A DNA stretch of 64,000 nt, taken from assembly GCF_003149535.1 (NCBI RefSeq), contig NZ_QGDB01000001.1, positions 558,001-622,000 on the forward strand. The letters run 5' to 3'. The translations under genes were made by a program, and so were the position numbers. Positions 53,976-64,000 of the stretch are shown piece by piece; the stretch's first letter is position 1; every line of letters starts with the position of its first letter. This DNA comes from Falsochrobactrum shanghaiense (lineage in GTDB: Bacteria; Pseudomonadota; Alphaproteobacteria; Rhizobiales; Rhizobiaceae). Under the pieces are notes generated by a model that was not told the origin of the DNA, did no database searches, and saw nothing but the letters and a program-made list of their open reading frames with translations.

Positions 53976-54126
53976 CAGTTCGTTATCCCGACGGATGGAC
54001 CGCTTCCCCGTTCACGGTAGCGTCCCCGGTCCTGTTTGGCGCAACATGCCACATCAAAACAAAAAAGCGGCCTGATGCTGGACTGTTTTCATTTGTCCGT
54101 CCGGTTCAACCGTCCCGAAAGGCCGT

Positions 54127-54154
54127 TCAAGCCCGGGAGTTACCCCGGGCTTGA
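54127..54154 (-). terminator. hairpin in the dnaK-dnaJ gap
   Basis: Arms TCAAGCCCGGG / CCCGGGCTTGA (11 bp) with a 6-base centre, 16 bases after the dnaK stop. No T-run follows. It probably causes partial termination or RNA processing so that DnaK exceeds DnaJ. Confidence 0.6.
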
Positions 54155-54170
54155 GCTTTACGGACAAGGC

Positions 54171-56081
54171 TTACGACTTTTTCTTGTCGTCGTCGATTTC
54201 TTCATAATCGGCATCGACAACATCGTCGTTGGACGAAGCCTGTTCGTCACCCTGCGCGCCTGCTTCTTCCGAAGCCTGCGCGGCTTCATACATGGCCTGA
54301 CCAAGCTTCATCGAAGCTTCGGCAAGCGTCTGCGTCTTCGCCTTGATGTCTTCGGCATCGTCGCCTTCAAGCGCGGTCTTGAGGGCTGCCATCGCATCCT
54401 CAATGGCCTGCTTGTCTTCAGCCGAAACCTTGTCGCCATATTCCTTCATCGACTTTTCGGTCGAATGCAGGAGGCTTTCGCCCTGATTCTTGGCTTCGAC
54501 CGCATCGCGGCGCTGCTTGTCGGCCTCGGCATTGGCTTCTGCGTCCTTGACCATCTTTTCGATGTCGGCGTCCGAAAGGCCACCCGATGCCTGAATGCGG
54601 ATCTGGTGTTCCTTGCCGGTGCCCTTGTCCTTGGCGGACACGTTGACAATGCCGTTGGCGTCGATGTCGAAGGTCACTTCGATCTGCGGCACGCCGCGCG
54701 GTGCGGGCGGAATGCCAACGAGGTCGAACTGGCCGAGCATCTTGTTGTCGGCTGCCATTTCACGCTCGCCCTGGAAGACGCGGATCGTCACAGCCGACTG
54801 ATTGTCTTCGGCGGTGGAAAAGGTCTGCGACTTCTTGGTCGGGATCGTGGTGTTGCGTTCGATCAGGCGCGTGAACACGCCGCCGAGCGTTTCGATACCG
54901 AGCGAAAGCGGGGTCACGTCAAGCAGCAGAACGTCCTTGACGTCGCCCTGCAACACGCCGCCCTGAATGGCCGCGCCCATGGCGACGACTTCATCGGGGT
55001 TCACGCCCTTATGCGGTTCCTTGCCGAAGAAAGCCTTCACGACTTCCTGAATTTTCGGCATGCGGGTCATGCCGCCGACCAGAACCACTTCGTCGATTTC
55101 GCCAGCCTTGAGGCCCGCATCCTTGAGCGCGGCCTTGCACGGTTCGATGGTGCGCTGGACGAAATCATCCACGAGGCTTTCGAACTTGGCGCGCGAAAGC
55201 TTGATTGCAAGGTGCTTCGGGCCGGTCTGGTCCGCCGTGATGAACGGCAGGTTGATTTCGGTCTGCTGCGCCGACGACAGTTCGATCTTGGCCTTTTCGG
55301 CAGCTTCCTTGAGGCGCTGCAAAGCAAGCTTGTCGTTCTTGAGGTCGATACCGCTTTCCTTCTTGAACTCGGCAACCAGATATTCGACCAGACGCATGTC
55401 GAAGTCTTCACCGCCAAGGAAGGTGTCGCCATTGGTCGACTTCACCTCGAAGACGCCATCGCCGATTTCGAGGATCGACACGTCGAAGGTGCCGCCGCCA
55501 AGGTCGTAGACGGCGATGGTCTTGCCTTCATTCTTGTCGAGACCATAGGCAAGGGCGGCTGCGGTCGGCTCGTTGATGATGCGCAGGACTTCCAGACCGG
55601 CGATCTTGCCGGCGTCCTTGGTGGCCTGACGCTGGGCGTCGTTGAAATAGGCCGGAACCGTGATGACGGCCTGCTCGACCTTTTCGCCAAGGTAGGATTC
55701 AGCGGTTTCCTTCATCTTCTGAAGGATCATGGCCGAAATCTGCGAGGGGGAATATTTCTTGCCGTGGGTTTCGACCCATGCATCGCCATTGTCGCCCTTG
55801 ACGATCTTGTAGGGAACAAGGTCCTTGTCCTTGGTGACCATCGGGTCGTCAAAGCGGCGACCGATCAGGCGCTTGACGGCAAACAGGGTGCCTTCAGGAT
55901 TGGTGACGGCCTGACGCTTCGCAGGCTGACCAGCGAGGCGTTCGTCAGTTTCGCTGAAAGCGATGATCGAAGGCGTCGTGCGCGCACCTTCGGCATTCTC
56001 GATGACCTTCGCGTTCTTGCCATCCATGACGGCGACGCAGGAGTTGGTCGTTCCCAGATCGATACCAATAACTTTAGCCAT
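54171..56081 (-). CDS. dnaK: chaperone protein DnaK (Hsp70)
   Basis: A 636-residue Hsp70. Start [21 protein letters not shown], the phosphate motifs [19 protein letters not shown] and [22 protein letters not shown], the linker [18 protein letters not shown] and the C-terminal acidic tail [18 protein letters not shown] are all present. ATG 56081 follows GGAGAGAAAT; an upstream in-frame codon is excluded. Transcribed from a sigma-32 (RpoH)-type promoter located about 144 bases upstream. Confidence 0.98.
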   Translation of the reverse strand: MAKVIGIDLGTTNSCVAVMDGKNAKVIENAEGARTTPSIIAFSETDERLAGQPAKRQAVTNPEGTLFAVKRLIGRRFDDPMVTKDKDLVPYKIVKGDNGDAWVETHGKKYSPSQISAMILQKMKETAESYLGEKVEQAVITVPAYFNDAQRQATKDAGKIAGLEVLRIINEPTAAALAYGLDKNEGKTIAVYDLGGGTFDVSILEIGDGVFEVKSTNGDTFLGGEDFDMRLVEYLVAEFKKESGIDLKNDKLALQRLKEAAEKAKIELSSAQQTEINLPFITADQTGPKHLAIKLSRAKFESLVDDFVQRTIEPCKAALKDAGLKAGEIDEVVLVGGMTRMPKIQEVVKAFFGKEPHKGVNPDEVVAMGAAIQGGVLQGDVKDVLLLDVTPLSLGIETLGGVFTRLIERNTTIPTKKSQTFSTAEDNQSAVTIRVFQGEREMAADNKMLGQFDLVGIPPAPRGVPQIEVTFDIDANGIVNVSAKDKGTGKEHQIRIQASGGLSDADIEKMVKDAEANAEADKQRRDAVEAKNQGESLLHSTEKSMKEYGDKVSAEDKQAIEDAMAALKTALEGDDAEDIKAKTQTLAEASMKLGQAMYEAAQASEEAGAQGDEQASSNDDVVDADYEEIDDDKKKS

Positions 56082-56224
56082 ATTTCTCTCCATTCAGCAA
56101 ACCGCCTGAACCTCTACCGAGCGTTCTAAGGCAGTTCCTATCGGTTTCACAATGCCTGCTTCAAGGCTGCGGTACGGGGATCGCTTCCGATCCGCCGGGC
56201 CTGTCATCAAAGCCTCGTGCGAGG

Positions 56225-56256
56225 CGTATATAAGAAAGGCAGTTTTTCACTGCAAG
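56225..56256 (-). promoter_or_regulatory. RpoH (sigma-32) heat-shock promoter of dnaK
   Basis: On the minus strand CTTG, 18 bases, then CTTATATACG. This fits the alphaproteobacterial heat-shock consensus CTTG-N18-CyTATnTnnG exactly. It lies in the long leader before dnaK. No CIRCE element is seen. Confidence 0.85.
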
Positions 56257-56320
56257 TCACAAGTCGCTACAAGCTGCCGGACAATGCAAGATTCATGTCC
56301 GGCAAGGCTTGCAGGCGCTG

Positions 56321-57307
56321 TCATACATCTACAAACCCCTCATTTTTGCCCGCGCGGTAGATGGCATCGATGAATTTCTGGTTGGCGCGCGAGTTTTCCA
56401 GCGAAAACAGCATCACATTTTCGCCGCGCACAGCGCGCACGAAGTTTTCCGCCTGCAACTGATAATGGTTCGCATCGCCAAACGACCATTCGCTCGCCTG
56501 CGTGTGGGCTGCATCGTAAAGCGTGATGCGGCCATGGCCATATTTTCCGGTATTGAACGGCGCATGGACCTCGATAAAGCCCTTGTCGCCATGGAAAACC
56601 ATTGTCTGGCGACCCGCCAATTGCGTTGCGACATAGAAGCTGAGATCAAATCCGTCGAAACGCGCCGCCACATTGGCATAGCGGTCGGTGCCGAATTTGG
56701 GATCATATTCAACCCGCGCCTGCACCGACAAGGGCTCCTTGCCCGTCACCATGCGGGTTACGACCGTTGGATAGACGCCGATGTCGGGCAAAGCGCCGCC
56801 GCCCAGTTCCGGCCGGTTGCGCATATTGCCTGCATCGACATTGAAATAGGTGAAAGCACCCTGCACATGGCGCAGCGTGCCGATCGCCCCTTCTGCCAGA
56901 AGATAACGCAGTTTGATCCATTGCGGGTGGTAATAGACCATGAAGGCTTCAGCCATCACGACCTTGTAGCGGTCGCGCGCGGCGATAAGCGGGTCGATGT
57001 CTTCGGCCTTGAGCGCGATGGGCTTTTCGCACAACACATGCTTGCCCGCCTGTGCTGCCTTCAAGGCCCATTCGACATGCTGCGCAGTTGGCAGCGGAAT
57101 ATAGACGCCATCGACTTCATCGCAGGCAAGCAGTTCCTCATAGGAGCCGAAAGAGAGCGGCACGCCGAAACGATCCGCCACCGCACGCGCCTTTGCATGA
57201 TCGCGGCTCGCAATGGCATGGACCACGCCATTATCGGAGGCGCAGAGCGCCGGGATCACCTGCGTAACGCCGATTTTTGCGGTCGAAAGAACACCCCAAC
57301 GAAACAT
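56321..57307 (-). CDS. Gfo/Idh/MocA family NAD(P)-dependent oxidoreductase
   Basis: A 328-residue Rossmann-type dehydrogenase. [36 protein letters not shown] is the dinucleotide-binding start, [32 protein letters not shown] carries the family EKP motif, and [19 protein letters not shown] is the central signature. ATG 57307 follows AGAGGAG. It acts on a sugar or sugar-derived substrate, undetermined here. A terminator separates it from pheT. Confidence 0.88.
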   Translation of the reverse strand: MFRWGVLSTAKIGVTQVIPALCASDNGVVHAIASRDHAKARAVADRFGVPLSFGSYEELLACDEVDGVYIPLPTAQHVEWALKAAQAGKHVLCEKPIALKAEDIDPLIAARDRYKVVMAEAFMVYYHPQWIKLRYLLAEGAIGTLRHVQGAFTYFNVDAGNMRNRPELGGGALPDIGVYPTVVTRMVTGKEPLSVQARVEYDPKFGTDRYANVAARFDGFDLSFYVATQLAGRQTMVFHGDKGFIEVHAPFNTGKYGHGRITLYDAAHTQASEWSFGDANHYQLQAENFVRAVRGENVMLFSLENSRANQKFIDAIYRAGKNEGFVDV

Positions 57308-57329
57308 GCCGTTCTCCTCTCTGGCACAT

Positions 57330-57355
57330 AAAAGCCCGCCGGTGAGCGGGCTTTC
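57330..57355 (-). terminator. Rho-independent terminator after pheT
   Basis: Stem AAAGCCCGC / GCGGGCTTT (57331-57339 and 57346-57354) with a 6-base loop and TTTTAT on the minus strand afterwards. It separates pheT from the oxidoreductase gene. Confidence 0.85.
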
Positions 57356-57362
57356 GTCATCA

Positions 57363-59777
57363 CTATCCGCGCAGGACGCCGCCGGTCTGTTTCGTGACAT
57401 TGGCCACGACGCGGCTCGACAGGGCTTCCAGATCCTCGTCGGTCAGCGTGCGGTCCTGCGGCTGCAACAGCACTTCGACGGCAATCGACTTCTTGCCCGC
57501 GCCCAGCGAAGCGCCGGTGAAGATGTCGAAAACCTGAACGCCTGCAATCAGCTTCTTGTCAGCGGATGAAACCGCCTTCACGACATTGCCCGCTTCCACG
57601 CCTGCATCCACGACAAACGCAAAATCGCGCTTGAGGCTCTGGAACTGCGACAGAGCCAGGGCCGGCTTCGTGCGCGTGATCTTCGCCTTGGGTTCAGGAA
57701 CTGCGTCGATATAGACCTCGAAGCCGCATAGCGCACCCGACACATCAAGCGCTTCCAGCGTATCGGGGTGGAATTCGCCGAAATATCCAAGCACCACCTT
57801 CGGACCAAGCTTTAGCGTGCCCGAACGACCCAGATGGAACCATTCCGGCCCACCGGCTTCGATCTGGATGCGATCGACCGGCGCACCAGCCGCTTCCAGC
57901 GCCGCCAGCGCATCGGCCTTGGCGTCGAACACGCCGACGGCGGGAGCATTGCCCGACCAGAAGCGGCCCGCACCTTCGACGCCTGCCGTGCCGCGGCGCA
58001 CGCCGCCAGCGACGCGGCGCTGCTGTTCCGGCTTGTCGCCTTCATAAATGCCCGAAACTTCGAACAGGGCAATATCGCCAAAGCCGCGGTCCGCATTGCG
58101 CTGCGCGGCTGCGAGCAGGCCCGGCAGCAGCGAAGGCCGCATGTCCGACATATCGGCTGCAATGGGATTGGCCAGTTTCAATTCCGGCTTGCCGCCGCCA
58201 AAGGCTTTGGCCTGCGCTTCCGAAATGAAGGAATAGGTCACGGCTTCCATCATGCCGCGCGAAGCAAGCATACGGCGCGCATGGCGGGTGCGTATCTGCA
58301 TGGTGGTCAGGATGCGGCCATTGACCGCGCTGTGGCTTGGCAGCGGCTGCGGCTTAATCTCGTTGATGCCATGAATACGCATGACCTCTTCCACAAGATC
58401 CGCCTTGCCTTCCACATCATTGCGCCATGTGGGAACAGTGGCCCTGATGGTCTTGCCGTCGCCCTCGACGCCGAAGCCGAGGCGCTTGAGAATGTCGGCG
58501 GATTCATCATAGGAGACTTCAAGCCCCGTCAGGCGCCTGACCTCCGAAACCGGGAAATCGATCACGCGCTGCTCAGACTTGCTATAGCCCACGACGTCGA
58601 GAACCGTCGGCTCGCCGCCGCAAAGTTCCATAACGAGCTTCGTTGCGATTTCCGCACCCGGCAGCATCATTTCCGGGTCCACGCCGCGCTCGAAGCGATA
58701 GCGCGCATCGGTGACGATACCCAGTTCGCGGCCCGTGCGCGCAATCATGCGCGGGTCCCAAAGGGCCGATTCGATCAGCACATCGACCGTGTTTTCGTCG
58801 CAGCCCGAATGTTCGCCGCCCATGATACCGGCAATCGATTCAGGCCCGTTTTCATCGGCAATCACATACATGTCAGGCTTGAGCTTATATTCGCGCTGGT
58901 CGAGCGCCAGAATCGTCTCGCCATCCTTTGCCGGACGAACGGTGAGATTGCCCTTGACCTTGGCCGCATCGAAAACATGCAGTGGACGGCCCTGATCGAA
59001 GGTCACGTAATTGGTAATATCCACCAGCGCATTGATCGGGCGCAGGCCGATGGCCTTGAGGCGCTGCTGCATCCATTTGGGGCTGGGGCCGTTCTTCACA
59101 CCCCTGACCATGCGCAGCGCAAAGCCGGTGCAGAACGGGTTTTCCGCATCCTGATCCAGAACGACCTTGACCGGCGTTTCGCCCTCGCCCTTGACGGGTT
59201 CAGGCAGCGTGTCTTTCAGCCGACCAAGGCCAGCGGCGGCAAGATCGCGGGCAATGCCGCGAATGCCGGTGCAATCGGCACGATTGGGCGTGAGGCCGAT
59301 TTCGATGACCGGATCGTCAAGTCCGGCATAGGCGGCAAAACTGGTGCCGACAGGCGCATTTTCGGGCAGGTCGATAATGCCGTCATGCTCATCGGACAAT
59401 TCCAGCTCGCGCTCGGAGCACATCATGCCGAAGCTTTCGACGCCCCTGATCTTGCCGACCGAAAGCGTGACGTCGATGCCCGGCACGTAATCGCCCGGAC
59501 GCGCCAGAACGCCCACAAGACCAGCGCGCGCATTGGGTGCGCCGCAGACGATCTGCAACGGCTTGCCGTCGCCGCTATCGACGCTGAGAACGCGCAGCTT
59601 GTCGGCATCGGGGTGCTGGGTAGCCGTCAGCACCCTGGCAATGGTGAAGCTTCTGAAAACGGCGCGATCATCGACGCCCTCCACTTCCAGACCAATATCG
59701 GTCAGCTTCTCGACGATCTCATCGAGCGTCGCATCGGTTTCAAGGTGATCCTTGAGCCAGGAAAGCGTGAATTTCAT
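57363..59777 (-). CDS. pheT: phenylalanine--tRNA ligase beta subunit
   Basis: An 804-residue synthetase subunit. [37 protein letters not shown], an EMAP-like tRNA-binding domain ([25 protein letters not shown]), B3/B4 editing domain sequences and the C-terminal ferredoxin-like anticodon-binding domain ([24 protein letters not shown]) are recognisable. Operon pheS-pheT with a 19-base gap. Confidence 0.97.
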   Translation of the reverse strand: MKFTLSWLKDHLETDATLDEIVEKLTDIGLEVEGVDDRAVFRSFTIARVLTATQHPDADKLRVLSVDSGDGKPLQIVCGAPNARAGLVGVLARPGDYVPGIDVTLSVGKIRGVESFGMMCSERELELSDEHDGIIDLPENAPVGTSFAAYAGLDDPVIEIGLTPNRADCTGIRGIARDLAAAGLGRLKDTLPEPVKGEGETPVKVVLDQDAENPFCTGFALRMVRGVKNGPSPKWMQQRLKAIGLRPINALVDITNYVTFDQGRPLHVFDAAKVKGNLTVRPAKDGETILALDQREYKLKPDMYVIADENGPESIAGIMGGEHSGCDENTVDVLIESALWDPRMIARTGRELGIVTDARYRFERGVDPEMMLPGAEIATKLVMELCGGEPTVLDVVGYSKSEQRVIDFPVSEVRRLTGLEVSYDESADILKRLGFGVEGDGKTIRATVPTWRNDVEGKADLVEEVMRIHGINEIKPQPLPSHSAVNGRILTTMQIRTRHARRMLASRGMMEAVTYSFISEAQAKAFGGGKPELKLANPIAADMSDMRPSLLPGLLAAAQRNADRGFGDIALFEVSGIYEGDKPEQQRRVAGGVRRGTAGVEGAGRFWSGNAPAVGVFDAKADALAALEAAGAPVDRIQIEAGGPEWFHLGRSGTLKLGPKVVLGYFGEFHPDTLEALDVSGALCGFEVYIDAVPEPKAKITRTKPALALSQFQSLKRDFAFVVDAGVEAGNVVKAVSSADKKLIAGVQVFDIFTGASLGAGKKSIAVEVLLQPQDRTLTDEDLEALSSRVVANVTKQTGGVLRG

Positions 59778-59796
59778 GTGTCTGTCCTTCCTGTCT

Positions 59797-60906
59797 TTAA
59801 GCGCTCAGGCCGCCGAAAAGTGTCGGAATATCAAGCGGGCGGAAACCATAATGGTTGAGCCAGCGCACATCGGCGTCGAAGAAGGCGCGCAGGTCCGGCA
59901 TACCGTATTTCAGCATGGCGATGCGGTCGATACCCATGCCCCATGCAAAGCCCTGATAGACTTCCGGGTCATAGCCCGACATGCGCAGCACATTGGGATG
60001 CACCATGCCGCAGCCAAGAATTTCAAGCCAGTCATTGCCCTCGCCGAATTTCACATGCGGGCCGGAACGGTCGCACTGAATATCCACTTCGACCGATGGT
60101 TCGGTGAAGGGGAAGAAGCTCGGGCGCATGCGCATATTAAGCGACGGCACTTCAAAGAACGCCTTGCAGAATTCTTCCAGCACCCATTTCATATTGGCGA
60201 CATTGGCGCTTTTATCGACAACCAGACCTTCGACCTGATGGAACATCGGCGAATGGGTGGCGTCGGAATCCATGCGGTAGGTCTTGCCGGGAATGACGAT
60301 GCGGATCGGCTCGTCACGGCCTTCCTTGTCGCGCAGCGCGGCAAATTTCTCCATCGTGTGCACCTGCACCGGCGACGTGTGGGTGCGCAGCAGCTTGCGC
60401 TCGCCATTTTCGTCCGGATTGAAGAAGAAAGTGTCGTGCATTTCGCGCGCCGGATGGCCTTCGGGAAAGTTCAGCGCCGTGAAATTATAATAATCGGTTT
60501 CGACATCCGGGCCTTCGGCAATCGAAAAGCCCATATCGGCAAAAATCGCCGTGATTTCATCGATGACCTGCGAAATCGGATGAATGCGTCCGCGCGATGC
60601 AGCGCTTTCGCGCACCGGAAGCGTCACGTCAAGCTTTTCGCGCTCAAGACGCGCAGCCACTGCCGCCTTGCGCAGTTCGGCCTTGCGTTCGGCCAGCGCT
60701 TCGGTGACGCGGTTTTTCAGGCCGTTGATCGCCGGTCCCTGCGCCTGCCGCTCTTCCGGCGACATGGAACCCAGCGTCTTCAGTTTCTCCGAAACCGTGC
60801 CCTTCTTGCCAAGAGCCGCGACGCGCACCGCTTCAATCGCCTGCTCGTCATGGGCGGCGGCAATTTCGCTCAGAATCGCTTGTTCGAGTTGTTCAAGATC
60901 GCTCAT
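59797..60906 (-). CDS. pheS: phenylalanine--tRNA ligase alpha subunit
   Basis: A 369-residue class II synthetase subunit: an N-terminal coiled coil (about 1-95), then motif 2 with [13 protein letters not shown] and [30 protein letters not shown], and motif 3 [35 protein letters not shown]. Heads the pheS-pheT operon. Between it and rplT is a gap containing a repeated hairpin element. Confidence 0.97.
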   Translation of the reverse strand: MSDLEQLEQAILSEIAAAHDEQAIEAVRVAALGKKGTVSEKLKTLGSMSPEERQAQGPAINGLKNRVTEALAERKAELRKAAVAARLEREKLDVTLPVRESAASRGRIHPISQVIDEITAIFADMGFSIAEGPDVETDYYNFTALNFPEGHPAREMHDTFFFNPDENGERKLLRTHTSPVQVHTMEKFAALRDKEGRDEPIRIVIPGKTYRMDSDATHSPMFHQVEGLVVDKSANVANMKWVLEEFCKAFFEVPSLNMRMRPSFFPFTEPSVEVDIQCDRSGPHVKFGEGNDWLEILGCGMVHPNVLRMSGYDPEVYQGFAWGMGIDRIAMLKYGMPDLRAFFDADVRWLNHYGFRPLDIPTLFGGLSA

Positions 60907-60913
60907 TATTTGC

Positions 60914-61029
60914 TTCCCTGTCGTGCCTTCGGCACTCCACGCCTCTTGGTTGCTTCCCTGTCGCGCCTATGGCGCTCCACGCCTCTTGCTTTAAATCCCT
61001 GTCGCGCCTGCGGCGCTCCACGCCTCTTG
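60914..61029. repeat. three copies of a 35-bp hairpin repeat upstream of pheS
   Basis: Copies at 60914-60948, 60954-60988 and 60995-61029 share TCCCTGTCGYGCC, a 3-base loop, GGCRCTCCACGCCTCTTG. The stem pairs GTGCC/GGCAC in copy 1 and GCGCC/GGCGC in copies 2 and 3, so base changes are compensated. A fourth copy lies at 61784-61818 before rpmI. Confidence 0.85.
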
Positions 61030-61062
61030 GCGGCATCCCGCTCGCACCTGCCGGACTCATGA

Positions 61063-61098
61063 AGAAAAACCCGCGCCAGCCGAGCCAGCGCGGGTTCC
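61063..61098 (-). terminator. Rho-independent terminator after rplT
   Basis: Stem AACCCGCGC / GCGCGGGTT (61068-61076 and 61088-61096), 11-base loop, followed on the minus strand by TTTTTCTTC. It ends the rpmI-rplT transcript. Confidence 0.88.
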
Positions 61099-61132
61099 CA
61101 AAATTCACAATATCACTTCGGGAAGGGCTGGC

Positions 61133-61537
61133 TTAGCGGACAGCGCCTTCAAAAGCGTTCGGCGTCTCGGTGTTCTTGAGATATTCGAGAGCCTTCTTTG
61201 CCGATGCAACCAGCGCACCGAATGCTTCGGGCTCATGGATTGCAATGTCGGACAGAACCTTGCGGTCAACCTCAATACCAGCCTTGGCCAGACCATCGAT
61301 GAAACGGCCATAGGTCAGGCCCTGCTCACGGACAGCCGCATTGATGCGCTGGATCCACAGAGCGCGGAACGAACGCTTGCGATTCTTGCGGTCGCGATAG
61401 GCATATTGCTTCGAACGATCGACAGCAGCCTTGGCGGTGCGGATGGTGTTCTTGCGACGACCACGGAAGCCAGCGGCCTGATCGAGAACTTTCTTGTGCT
61501 TGGCATGACCCGTCACGCCGCGTTTTACACGTGCCAT
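61133..61537 (-). CDS. rplT: 50S ribosomal protein L20
   Basis: A 134-residue basic ribosomal protein. [83 protein letters not shown] is the L20 pattern. Needed early in 50S assembly. Follows rpmI by about 26 bases. Confidence 0.97.
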   Translation of the reverse strand: MARVKRGVTGHAKHKKVLDQAAGFRGRRKNTIRTAKAAVDRSKQYAYRDRKNRKRSFRALWIQRINAAVREQGLTYGRFIDGLAKAGIEVDRKVLSDIAIHEPEAFGALVASAKKALEYLKNTETPNAFEGAVR

Positions 61538-61563
61538 AATATGATCTCCTTAAAAGGCGCGGC

Positions 61564-61764
61564 TTAAAGGCCGTTGGGCAGGAACTGTTTTACGATCTTT
61601 GCATCGGCATCGGACAGAACCATGGTGCCGCGTGCATCGCGAATGAACTTGTTCGAGCGCTTGATCATACCATGGCGCTTGCCGGCAGCGGCAGCCATGA
61701 CTTTGCCTGTAGCAGTGATCTTGAACCGCTTCTTGGCGGCCGATTTGGTCTTCATCTTGGGCAT
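61564..61764 (-). CDS. rpmI: 50S ribosomal protein L35
   Basis: A 66-residue protein: [66 protein letters not shown], a standard L35. In the rpmI-rplT operon, separate here from infC by an unrelated membrane-enzyme gene. Confidence 0.97.
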   Translation of the reverse strand: MPKMKTKSAAKKRFKITATGKVMAAAAGKRHGMIKRSNKFIRDARGTMVLSDADAKIVKQFLPNGL

Positions 61765-61783
61765 TTTGCTACTCCTTTGTTTA

Positions 61784-61818
61784 GTCCCCGTCGTGCCTGC
61801 GGCACTCCACGCCTCTTG
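61784..61818. repeat. fourth copy of the 35-bp hairpin repeat, before rpmI
   Basis: GTCCCCGTCGTGCCTGCGGCACTCCACGCCTCTTG. The stem is GTGCC/GGCAC as in copy 1. It lies about 20 bases before the rpmI start, so within its leader. Confidence 0.82.
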
Positions 61819-61983
61819 CTTTAAGTGGCGTTCGTGTCTGCAACCGACAGAAACCCTGTTTTACTCCCGGACCGACCAAGCCCGGAAGGCATACGAAACC
61901 GCCACGGCATGCCCTGCCGGGCGGTTCGACGCGGCCTTATAGGCATAAAGCCTTAAAAAGGCAATGGAGAATCGGCGCGAGCC

Positions 61984-62598
61984 TCAATAAAGTCTCAGCA
62001 GAACCGGCAGCGTGCCGATATTCTGGAGATATTCGACGAACTCGAAAAACGGATAGGCGATGAAGAATATCAGGCCGTCCATGAAAGTGCGATAAATCCG
62101 GTCGGGCTTCACCACCAGTTCGGCATCGTCGCGAAACAGCGCGAAATTGGGAAAAAAGCGCGGAACCCGCGCCAGATATTCGCGATAGGGCTGGCCGAAA
62201 TTCTGCGCGAGAAACTTTTCTTCCGTGCGGATCACTGTCGCAAAAGCCAGATAGCACAAAAGGCCGAAAGCCAGTGCCACGATCAGGCTTCCCGTCTGCG
62301 CACCCACGCCCACAGCGCCGATGGCGCTGAAAACATAAAGCGGATTGCGCGTCACCGAATAGGGACCACTGCTTACGATTTCAGCGCTCTTGCGGCCACC
62401 AATATAGAGCGTGCACCATATGCGCCCGATAATGGCGACAACGATCAGGCTGATGCCGAATGCTTCGATATATTCATGAATGTGGTTTGAAGATTGCGCC
62501 CTCACGAACAGCAGCGCTACAACCAGAAGCGCTATGATGATTGCAATTACCTGCCGACGACGCTGCTGATATTTGCCCAGTTCGCCCAATGTTTTCAT
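61984..62598 (-). CDS. isoprenylcysteine carboxyl methyltransferase / PEMT-family membrane protein
   Basis: A 204-residue integral membrane protein. It has about five hydrophobic helices, and SGPYSVTRNPLYVFSAIGAVGVGAQTGSLIVALAFGLLCYLAFATVIRTEEKFLAQNFGQPYREYLARVPRFFP is the SAM-binding family core (RNPLY and EE...YREYLARVP). The bacterial proteins in this family methylate various lipids or unknown targets. Between infC and rpmI on the minus strand. Confidence 0.85.
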   Translation of the reverse strand: MKTLGELGKYQQRRRQVIAIIIALLVVALLFVRAQSSNHIHEYIEAFGISLIVVAIIGRIWCTLYIGGRKSAEIVSSGPYSVTRNPLYVFSAIGAVGVGAQTGSLIVALAFGLLCYLAFATVIRTEEKFLAQNFGQPYREYLARVPRFFPNFALFRDDAELVVKPDRIYRTFMDGLIFFIAYPFFEFVEYLQNIGTLPVLLRLY

Positions 62599-62676
62599 GT
62601 CTGTTCCTGAAAGCGATTTGTTCAGGCAAAGAAAAACCGCCCGAAAGGCGGCTTTTCCAAGGCAATATGAGAAAGA

Positions 62677-63213
62677 TCAGCGCGGAGCCAGCACCATCAT
62701 CATCTGGCGGCCTTCGAGCTTCGGCTCGGCTTCCACCTTCGCGATCTCGGTTGTCTCTTCCTTGACGCGCTGGAGCAGCTTCATGCCAAGCTCCTGATGC
62801 GCCATTTCACGTCCGCGAAAACGCAGCGTGAACTTGACCTTGTCGCCTTCATCGAAGAAACGCTGCGCAGCCCGCATCTTCACCTCATAATCATGGGTGT
62901 CGATGTTCGGTCGCATCTTGATTTCCTTGATTTCGACCGTCTTCTGCTTTTTGCGCGCTTCGGAAGCTTTTTTCTGATTCTGATATTTCAGCTTGCCAAG
63001 ATCCACGATCTTGCAGACGGGCGGTTCGGCATTCGGCACGATCTCGACGAGATCAAGGCCAGCTTCCTCCGCCAGCGCAATTGCTTCCTGAATCGAAACG
63101 GTGCCGTGGTTCTGTCCCTCGGCATCAATAAGCTGAACCCGGGGCACCCGGATATCGCGGTTGGAACGTGGTCCATCTTTCTGGACCGGCGTCGCTCTGA
63201 ACGGTCGGCGAAT
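62677..63213 (-). CDS. infC: translation initiation factor IF-3, AUU start
   Basis: A 178-residue IF3. With the start at ATT 63211-63213 the protein begins [44 protein letters not shown], the full conserved N-terminus; a later in-frame codon at 63147 would cut it by 22 residues. AGGAGAT lies at the right distance ahead of the ATT. The C-terminal domain with [17 protein letters not shown] is intact. An AUU start allows IF3 to repress its own translation. Confidence 0.95.
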   Translation of the reverse strand: MRRPFRATPVQKDGPRSNRDIRVPRVQLIDAEGQNHGTVSIQEAIALAEEAGLDLVEIVPNAEPPVCKIVDLGKLKYQNQKKASEARKKQKTVEIKEIKMRPNIDTHDYEVKMRAAQRFFDEGDKVKFTLRFRGREMAHQELGMKLLQRVKEETTEIAKVEAEPKLEGRQMMMVLAPR

Positions 63214-63493
63214 GGTCGTTATCTCCTGATTATTGTCACTAAAGGCGATTCAATTTCGTTGCCGCGATGACATATCCCCAATCAAACCGCAGTCGGTCAC
63301 GGAAATGTCGTCAAGCAGACACTAAAGTCAATAGCATCTTTCATATGAAAAATCACCCCCGGACGTTAAAGACGATAAACAAGCTTTGGGGGCGACAGAC
63401 GACATATCGGTCGCATTTCTCACGATTACAAGGACATTGGCTAATGCGGCCCGTTATGGCAGTCATAGGCGCCGGATAATCAGGAGAAAGAAT
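63214..63493. other. divergent intergenic region infC / hydrolase
   Basis: 280 bp with the promoters of infC (minus) and the hydrolase gene (plus). A ribosome site AGGAG lies just before the hydrolase ATG. No other element recognised. Confidence 0.4.
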
Positions 63494-64000
63494 ATGAGCC
63501 ACGCGCAACCGGAATTCATCAAGGTGAACGGAGCTGAAATCGCCGTGCGCCACAGGGCGGGAAGCCAGATGCCCGGTGTGATCTGGCTTGGCGGCTATCG
63601 CTCCGACATGATGGGCACCAAGGCGCTGGCGCTCGATGAATGGGCGCAAGAGACCGGCCATGGCGCGTTGCGGCTCGATTATTCCGGCCATGGTGAGTCG
63701 GGCGGCGATTTCAACGAAGGCACGATCTCGCGCTGGCTCTCTGAAAGCCTTGCCGTCTATCGCCACTATGCAAAAGGTCCACAGATTCTGGTCGGCTCCT
63801 CCATGGGCGGCTGGATTGCGCTGCGCATGGCGCAGGAACTCAAAAAGCAGGGCGAAGCACTCGCGGGAATGGTGCTGATCGCACCGGCACCGGATTTCAC
63901 CGCCCTTCTCGTGGAACCCGGTCTGAGCGAGCGCCAGAAACAGGATCTTGCTGAGAAAGGCTATTGCGAAGAACCTTCCGCCTATTCGCCCGAACCCGAC
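63494..64000 (+). CDS. alpha/beta hydrolase, N-terminal 169 codons (runs off the window edge)
   Basis: A serine hydrolase-fold protein. VIWLGGYRSDMMGTKALALDEWAQETGHGALRLDYSGHGESGGDF contains the oxyanion-loop pattern and the nucleophile elbow is GSSMGG (about residue 101-106). It resembles ABHD10-like or palmitoyl-thioesterase-like bacterial hydrolases. ATG 63494 follows AGGAG. The catalytic Asp and His should lie beyond the edge. Confidence 0.87.
   Translation, partial: MSHAQPEFIKVNGAEIAVRHRAGSQMPGVIWLGGYRSDMMGTKALALDEWAQETGHGALRLDYSGHGESGGDFNEGTISRWLSESLAVYRHYAKGPQILVGSSMGGWIALRMAQELKKQGEALAGMVLIAPAPDFTALLVEPGLSERQKQDLAEKGYCEEPSAYSPEPD

Noticed and set aside
54036..56129. A very long open frame on the strand opposite dnaK (and similar ones opposite pheT at 57834-59858 and pstS at 11468-12739)
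   Set aside because: They mirror highly GC-biased coding sequence of essential genes, have no family resemblance and no ribosome site. Codon structure explains the absence of stops.
56082..56320. A CIRCE element for HrcA control of dnaK
   Set aside because: No TTAGCACTC-N9-GAGTGCTAA-like inverted repeat is present; the RpoH-type promoter explains regulation.
60914..61029. Evenly spaced repeats suggestive of a small CRISPR array
   Set aside because: The units are 35 bp but separated by only 5-6 bases, the stems covary, and there is no cas gene nearby.

Overview
The window looks like chromosomal DNA from an alphaproteobacterium of the Brucella/Ochrobactrum group. Supporting this are the protein sequences of the housekeeping genes (MiaB, PhoB/PhoU/Pst, GshB, PmtA next to dnaJ, DnaK/DnaJ, PheS/PheT, IF3), an alphaproteobacterial heat-shock promoter in front of dnaK, and many copies of short palindromic intergenic repeats of the Bru-RS type. 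The species cannot be settled from the sequence alone.

Left conserved block (1 to about 13.3 kb). This holds the start of miaB, a plsC/rimI/tsaB operon, dps, an M29 aminopeptidase, a small lipoprotein gene, a SleB-type cell-wall hydrolase, and the phosphate regulon pstS-pstC-pstA-pstB-phoU-phoB (all on the minus strand, with a pho box before pstS and no phoR beside it), followed by a DUF454 membrane protein gene.

Middle block (about 13.5 to 45.7 kb). This dense catabolism and transport block looks accessory. Module 1 (13.5-26.1 kb) joins a GlcD-type FAD oxidase, HyuA and HyuB (hydantoinase/oxoprolinase family), a complete PotABCD-type ABC importer, a DapA-family aldolase, an FMN 2-hydroxyacid oxidase and an XRE-cupin regulator. 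A palindromic motif, TTGTC-N6-GACAA, sits at three of its promoters. Module 2 (26.5-35.2 kb) has a LysR regulator, an FbpABC-type importer, two HpcH/HpaI aldolases and an isocitrate-lyase/PEP-mutase family lyase with an altered active-site loop. Module 3 (35.4-38.2 kb) is a polar-amino-acid-type ABC importer. Module 4 (38.6-45.7 kb) has a NitT/TauT-type importer, a second lyase with a standard loop and two MmgE/PrpD-family proteins. Together the modules give four importers and a set of C-C lyases and dehydratases suited to hydroxy- or oxo-dicarboxylic acids. No synthase is present, so the substrates are probably imported.

Right conserved block (about 46.3 to 64 kb). This contains rlpA, a BTLCP transglutaminase-like protease gene, comM, gshB, a DUF1330 gene, pyrF, an NADPH-dependent FMN reductase gene, pmtA, dnaJ, dnaK (RpoH promoter), a Gfo/Idh/MocA oxidoreductase gene, pheT, pheS, rplT, rpmI, an isoprenylcysteine-methyltransferase-like gene, infC (starting at AUU) and the start of an alpha/beta hydrolase gene.

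Intergenic repeats stand out. Bru-RS-type and REP-type elements abut the stop codons of phoU, the second ABC ATPase, the amino-acid ABC ATPase, ssuC-like and comM. A separate 35-bp repeat with a covarying hairpin flanks rplT/rpmI.
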